Positions 59,374-64,000 of a stretch of 64,000 nt of DNA are shown one piece after another. The position numbers and the translations under genes are program-made. Numbering within the stretch: position 1 is the first letter of the stretch; every line of letters starts with the position of its first letter. The DNA comes from Puffinus mauretanicus (lineage: Eukaryota; Chordata; Aves; Procellariiformes; Procellariidae), in assembly GCA_023333565.1 (NCBI GenBank), contig JAJKFH010002485.1:1596501-1660500 (forward strand). Reading direction: 5' to 3'. The notes under the pieces were generated by a model. The model saw only the letters and a list, made by a program, of their open reading frames with translations. It had not been told where the DNA came from and made no database searches.

Positions 59374-62300
59374 CCTAGATTATTCTAACCAGTCAGGATT
59401 CTCTTTGGTTCCTTCTAGCACAGTTTGTGCTTCTAACACTTCACAAAGTTTGTGACTCAGCCTTCCCCCTCTTCCAAGGCATACCCTTCATGCCCACAAG
59501 ATTTCTTAAAATTACTTCTTTCGTACTGCACAAGTTTCTAAAGATAGATGTTCTTTCTCTCTCTCTTTTAAATAGGAGATTTAAGATAGATGGACATGAC
59601 TGAGTTAGTGTATACATATCTCCATTTCCAAGCTATGGTCTCCATTCATATTTATTTACTCCTTTATGAGTGTTTGTTTATAGTTCATGCTGACTGGGCA
59701 CTTGGGTGTCACATGGAGTAAGACAAAACTAAATTATTTTCTTCTCCCTCTTTTTCCATTTCTACTAGATTGGTTAATTTCTACATCATATTAAAAAGGA
59801 GAGATCTATTCTCCTATATATGAATATCTACAATGATTATATATTGATAATATTGAAAATAGAGATAAAAAATTGTATTACAAGGATTTTTTCTTTTTTA
59901 AAGCAAGGAAAACTCATAATCAGCTCTGAAACTCCACCTCTAATTTACAAAATATGTGTCGGTATTGTTGCATATATCATATACTAGACTACCCACTGGT
60001 ATGGAATCCTGTAAAACTGGAAGGTTAAATGGTGACAGCCAAGTTTTGATGCAAAAGACTTTGGTCTGTATGGCAAATCAAATTCTTAAACTTTATTTAT
60101 TCATGATGGTAGACTTAAAATGGCCAGTCAGACTTTTATGAAAATACAATAAAATACAGCCACTTCTTGAGCAGTCATACATTATGCCAGAGCTTTAAAA
60201 ATATTTTTAAGCTCCAGATAACTGCATTTTAAAATGAAAAGAATAATAGACCCTCAAACAAGGCACTGATTTAAACTCAAATGATATAATCCCTTGTTAA
60301 AAAACCACAATGCCCAAAAATATTTTTTCCTATTTTTACCCATGCAATGTTAGTGAGGATTTCTTTTTAATCAAACACAAAACAAGTTCCAGTATTTATT
60401 GATGTTTTACCTTTTTTTTTTAAACTGAATCCATGTTTTCTAATCATTGCCTATTGCAACATGATATTTTCAGAAAAATGCCTGCTAGAAAGTTTAGACA
60501 TGGTAGTTCAACTGTAAGCTTCTGGGAACATCCATGTTGTATTATGCTTGGCTTAGAATGAGCAACTCCTGCTAGATTCAGCAAAAATAAAGCACAATGA
60601 CCTCTTCAGCTGGACACTTCAGCAGCTGGTCTATAACTTAAGCAGAGTTTTGCTTTACGCTTTCTAAACTGTCCTGGGGATTGAATAGACAACATATAAA
60701 AATATGACAGGAAGATGATGGATTATGGGTCATAAGTCTCATTTCAGCCATACAAATAAAACATCATGCTTGTGTGTTATGATAATACATTTAATGGACA
60801 GAAATTAGCAGATGTTGATTGCATTCTAGTGCGCACAGCATACCAAAAATCACAGAGGAATGTTTAAAAGATTGTAAAGAGACTGTACCATTGGATGCCT
60901 GTAAAGCAGAGTTTAAGTAGCAAAAACACAGAAAAGACAGTTTGGTAGTTGTCTGGCTTTAGTTTAATCGTTCCTCTCTGCCAAATGCAGTCATTAAAGT
61001 GTAACAACAATTGTATGCATTTTAGTTTAAAGTGAATGGTAATGTTTTTTCTGCCCCTTCCTAAGTAATACTTTATAGCTGTCAAAACATAAGGTCGTGG
61101 CAGACTCTTCTTAAAAAAAAACTTCAAGACAAACTTAGGAAAAAAAGTATGAATGAAACTTTGTAGTTCAGTGCCATTCAGAATTGTATAAATTATCCAA
61201 TACAACATATAAAAGCACCAAGATTTGGCCCCACTCAGCTACGACTTCTTGGAACAAGCTTTTATACATAATACGTATATGCACACAAAAAGAAATGCAG
61301 TTTCATATAAGAACTACCTCTTTAAAGATTCAGACGTGAAAACTAGAATTGCTTCTTTAAAGGAAAGACTTGTGTGTACAATATGTGTTGAAATCCTCCC
61401 TAACCCTTTTTACTGTCAGGTAACATTTATTTTCAGGAGCATATGAATCTTGACAATTTTCAAATTGTATCATCATTCACTGAATTTTAAAATTCCCTGG
61501 TTTTGTATGGGGCCATATGCAGTAACTTTTGTCCTTGGCCAAGCCTAGACTTAGTGACAAAACTAATGGGTGTGCGCTCTGTTTTCATTAACGAATTGAT
61601 GAGATCTGGATATAAGATTTTTCTTTACTGTTTGGCCTCTTCCCAATCATATAACTAGACCATCTGTATAAGCATTATCTGCCATAGATTAATTTAAAAG
61701 TGGATTTAGAAATGTAGTCCAATTCAATCAGATAATCATGAGCTAATATATGTGGCAGAGATTGCTTTATAGATGTACACATTATATTGACTTTGCATGT
61801 ACTTTACTGGAAGTATAGGAATTCTAGGAAAAAATGTACAAACCATTGTAATGTAGAATAAAGATCCTACATGTCTGTGCCGTTGAGTTTATCACATTGT
61901 ATGCCTCTTAGTGAATGGCATCTCATAGTAGGGTGTGTGCTGAAGTGTTAACAGCCTAGTTTAGATTTGCCCTTGTTCTAACTTTTTTTCATGGCCATGG
62001 CTCTTGTAGGCTTGACTTATGGTGGAAGAAAGGCACTTGATAGATGAGAAGTCTGTGAGTGGTCATTGCATGTAACATATTGTGACATGAAGACCTATTC
62101 TACCAGTCCTGCAAAACGATTAAAAACAAAACCAAGGAAACCAGATGGTGACTGTCCATCTCCATTAATTCTTATATCTCCTTTCAATGGTGGATCAGCA
62201 TAAAGGGAATTCCTCAAAGGGTTAACTATAAGAAGGACAATAGATGGTTATTTACAGTGGAGACTACTTTAATTATCATTTAGGCTTTATACATGAAATT

Positions 62301-62799
62301 TCTGAATCATAGAAAAACTCAAATAATCACTTTTGATCTATACATTTTGTTTTCAAATGTTAATTTGAATCTTCTCCCAATGTCCCCAGTGAAACAATTT
62401 GGTGGAAAGTATCAAGATATGCTATTGTGGTATAGTCATTCATTTGAAATAACAGCCAAAAGTTATAATGATAGTGAGTGTTTCAGGTCTCACAATATTT
62501 CCATCTTTCAGTACTTTGGGAATACCACAGATATTTAGTGATGCTTTTTAATTATTTCAAGTATCTACAAATAATACCCACTCATTATAAAATGACCTTA
62601 TGTAAAACCAGACAAATCACAGTAATTTGTCTTAAAGTTATGGGACTTTGTACATTGTTTTTCCATTTGCATTTTTAGCTTGTATTAGGATCACCATATT
62701 TTTCTATTACCTGCAAAATCATCGGCAGCATGGAGGGTCTGGATAGGAATTTGCTGTTCATTTACTTTTTCAATAAATAAAGGAATCTATCCAAAGAAG
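59374..62799. other. Noncoding stretch
   Basis: AT-rich unique sequence. A 114-codon frame on the minus strand (60864-61208) covers a part with mixed composition and SOX/POU-like words (AACAATTG and TATGCAT near 61008-61020); this could be a conserved element rather than a gene. No recognised domain or repeat family. Confidence 0.45.
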
Positions 62800-63005
62800 T
62801 TTAGAGGAGCCATGTTCAAAACACACGAAGGGTTCTGCAATAACTGGTAGATCTGTGGAACTCCTTGCCAAAGGAAATTGTGGGTACTAAAGGTTTACAA
62901 GATTTCAAGGACAGTAGATGAATTTCATGGAAGAAATATGTTGAGGATCGCTAATAAAGAGAAGCCATATTTGTCTCAGCTCCTGAGCTGCAAGTAGTCA
63001 GGGAT
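62800..63005 (+). mobile_element. Ancient CR1 LINE 3' fragment, sense strand
   Basis: 'tgttcaaaacacacgaagg', 'gatctgtggaactccttgcca', 'aaggaaattgtgggtactaaagg', 'caagatttcaaggacagtagatgaatttcatggaagaaat' (as two blocks) and 'ggatcgctaataa...gtagtcaggg' follow the end of CR1 ORF2 and the adjoining 3' sequence. The phrase 'gtggaactccttgcca' is a CR1 hallmark. Diverged; inactive. Confidence 0.85.
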
Positions 63006-64000
63006 ACCTTTTTTTTCCTCTGTTCCTACTCTTGTGAAGGCACACATTTTTGGTCATTGCTGGAGAATGAATTCTCTTTCAGATGGACTTACAGTCTGGT
63101 TTTGTACAGCCATTCTTTAAACAATTTTCTGCTTTTCATTTGACCTAGACTATTTCCTCAATGCCATATTCTTTTCAGTGTTTGATTCACAGGAGAAAAC
63201 TTTTTCAGTTCCCAGAATTTTCTGTTCATTATGCTAACAAGTTAATGTGTATGGTTTGCTGTTTTTTGGAGAACTTCTGATTATTGCAAGATTTTATGGC
63301 ACTGAGATGAGGTATATTCAGACTGATGCTTTGTGCCTCTACCAAAAATACCTTTTCCCAGATTTGTTACTGATGCATCTACTTCAAAGTAGTTATTTCC
63401 ACAGAAGAAAAATGTTGTAAAATAAACAAACATTGTAATATGTAAATATAATCTGACTGCAAATACAATTGTGAAATTTCAATGCTCTATCAGTTTTAGG
63501 TATTTTGTACTATGCTATAAATGGTAATTTAAAATTTCTTAACTTTGCATGCATTTCTAAGATTAAAACTATTAGAGTTCTGTTTAAACCCTTTGGAATT
63601 ACAAATAAAGAGGGAAAAATCTATTAACTGTCATAAACTTTCAAAATCTTCCCTAGATTTAATTCCTTATTTTGAGTCATTTTTATCATGGAAGTCACAC
63701 CCAATGACATGCACTATGCTCTATCTCACAGTTGACAATACAGTGCCATCAAAATCATGATCATTAAAAAAAAAGAAAGATTAAACATCTTACTCTACAA
63801 GTAGTACATAATGTCATATACCTATTACTAAGGCGGCCCATCTTCTACGACCAAAGAGAATAACCTGATTTGAACTAGAAGAACTGAATAGAATTGTTAA
63901 ACAATCCTTTGCATTTTAAGCAACATTTAATTAGAAACACACTTTAACCACCAAAATGATAAAAATCCAAGAGATTAAAATTTGAGTGTCAATTATCATA
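63006..64000. other. Noncoding stretch, nothing recognised
   Basis: AT-rich unique sequence to the end of the window; no frame above 71 codons and no recognised repeat. Confidence 0.5.

Noticed and set aside
1..64000. CRISPR array, prokaryotic operon, phage or plasmid content
   Set aside because: No regularly spaced repeats with unique spacers, no dense long frames and no ribosome-binding-site pattern; all repeats are vertebrate.

Overview
This window looks like a gene-poor stretch of a bird nuclear chromosome. The evidence is the interspersed repeats. There are degraded CR1 LINE copies of several ages, one with the conserved 3' end typical of bird CR1. There are also two pieces of a retroviral-type LTR that I recognise, from memory, as widespread in neoavian genomes. 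MIR/CORE-SINE-like and other very old amniote repeats support an amniote; CR1 plus this LTR point to a bird, probably outside chickens and ducks. The species and locus cannot be named from the sequence alone.

I find no protein-coding exon, rRNA, tRNA gene, CRISPR array or bacterial-type operon. Apart from one reading frame created by a purine microsatellite, open frames stop at about 122 codons. They match no protein family I recognise, and often overlap on both strands, as expected of noncoding AT-rich DNA. The window is best read as intergenic or long-intron DNA.

Layout: 0-3 kb has a CR1 fossil (about 1.06-1.26 kb), a (TG)n run, a bird-type CR1 3' end on the minus strand (2.36 kb) and an LTR 3' fragment (2.71-2.85 kb). 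3-13 kb is mostly unique AT-rich DNA with a perfect inverted repeat at 5.23 kb, a GC-richer patch at 6.4-7.5 kb holding two tRNA-SINE-like heads facing each other, and a small CpG-rich patch at 12.86-13.2 kb. 13-27 kb is unique DNA with ancient repeat scraps and two symmetrical, homeodomain-motif-rich areas (18.0-18.25 kb and 19.12-19.17 kb). 28.0-28.9 kb is a recognisable but dead CR1 reverse-transcriptase segment. 29-43 kb is mostly featureless apart from a (TTTGG)n run and two MIR-like scraps. 43.09-43.47 kb looks like a conserved regulatory element. 44.4-44.9 kb is a roughly 500-base AAAGG-type purine microsatellite. 46-50 kb has two CR1 fossils, minisatellites and the second LTR fragment. 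50-64 kb is unique AT-rich DNA with two more CR1 fossils and simple repeats.

No undescribed biological system is evident. The most worthwhile items are the candidate regulatory elements at 43.1 and 18.1 kb, the long hairpin at 19.1 kb, the head-to-head SINE pair at 6.7-6.9 kb and the large purine repeat at 44.4 kb. All repeat calls rest on recalled consensus features, not on a database search.
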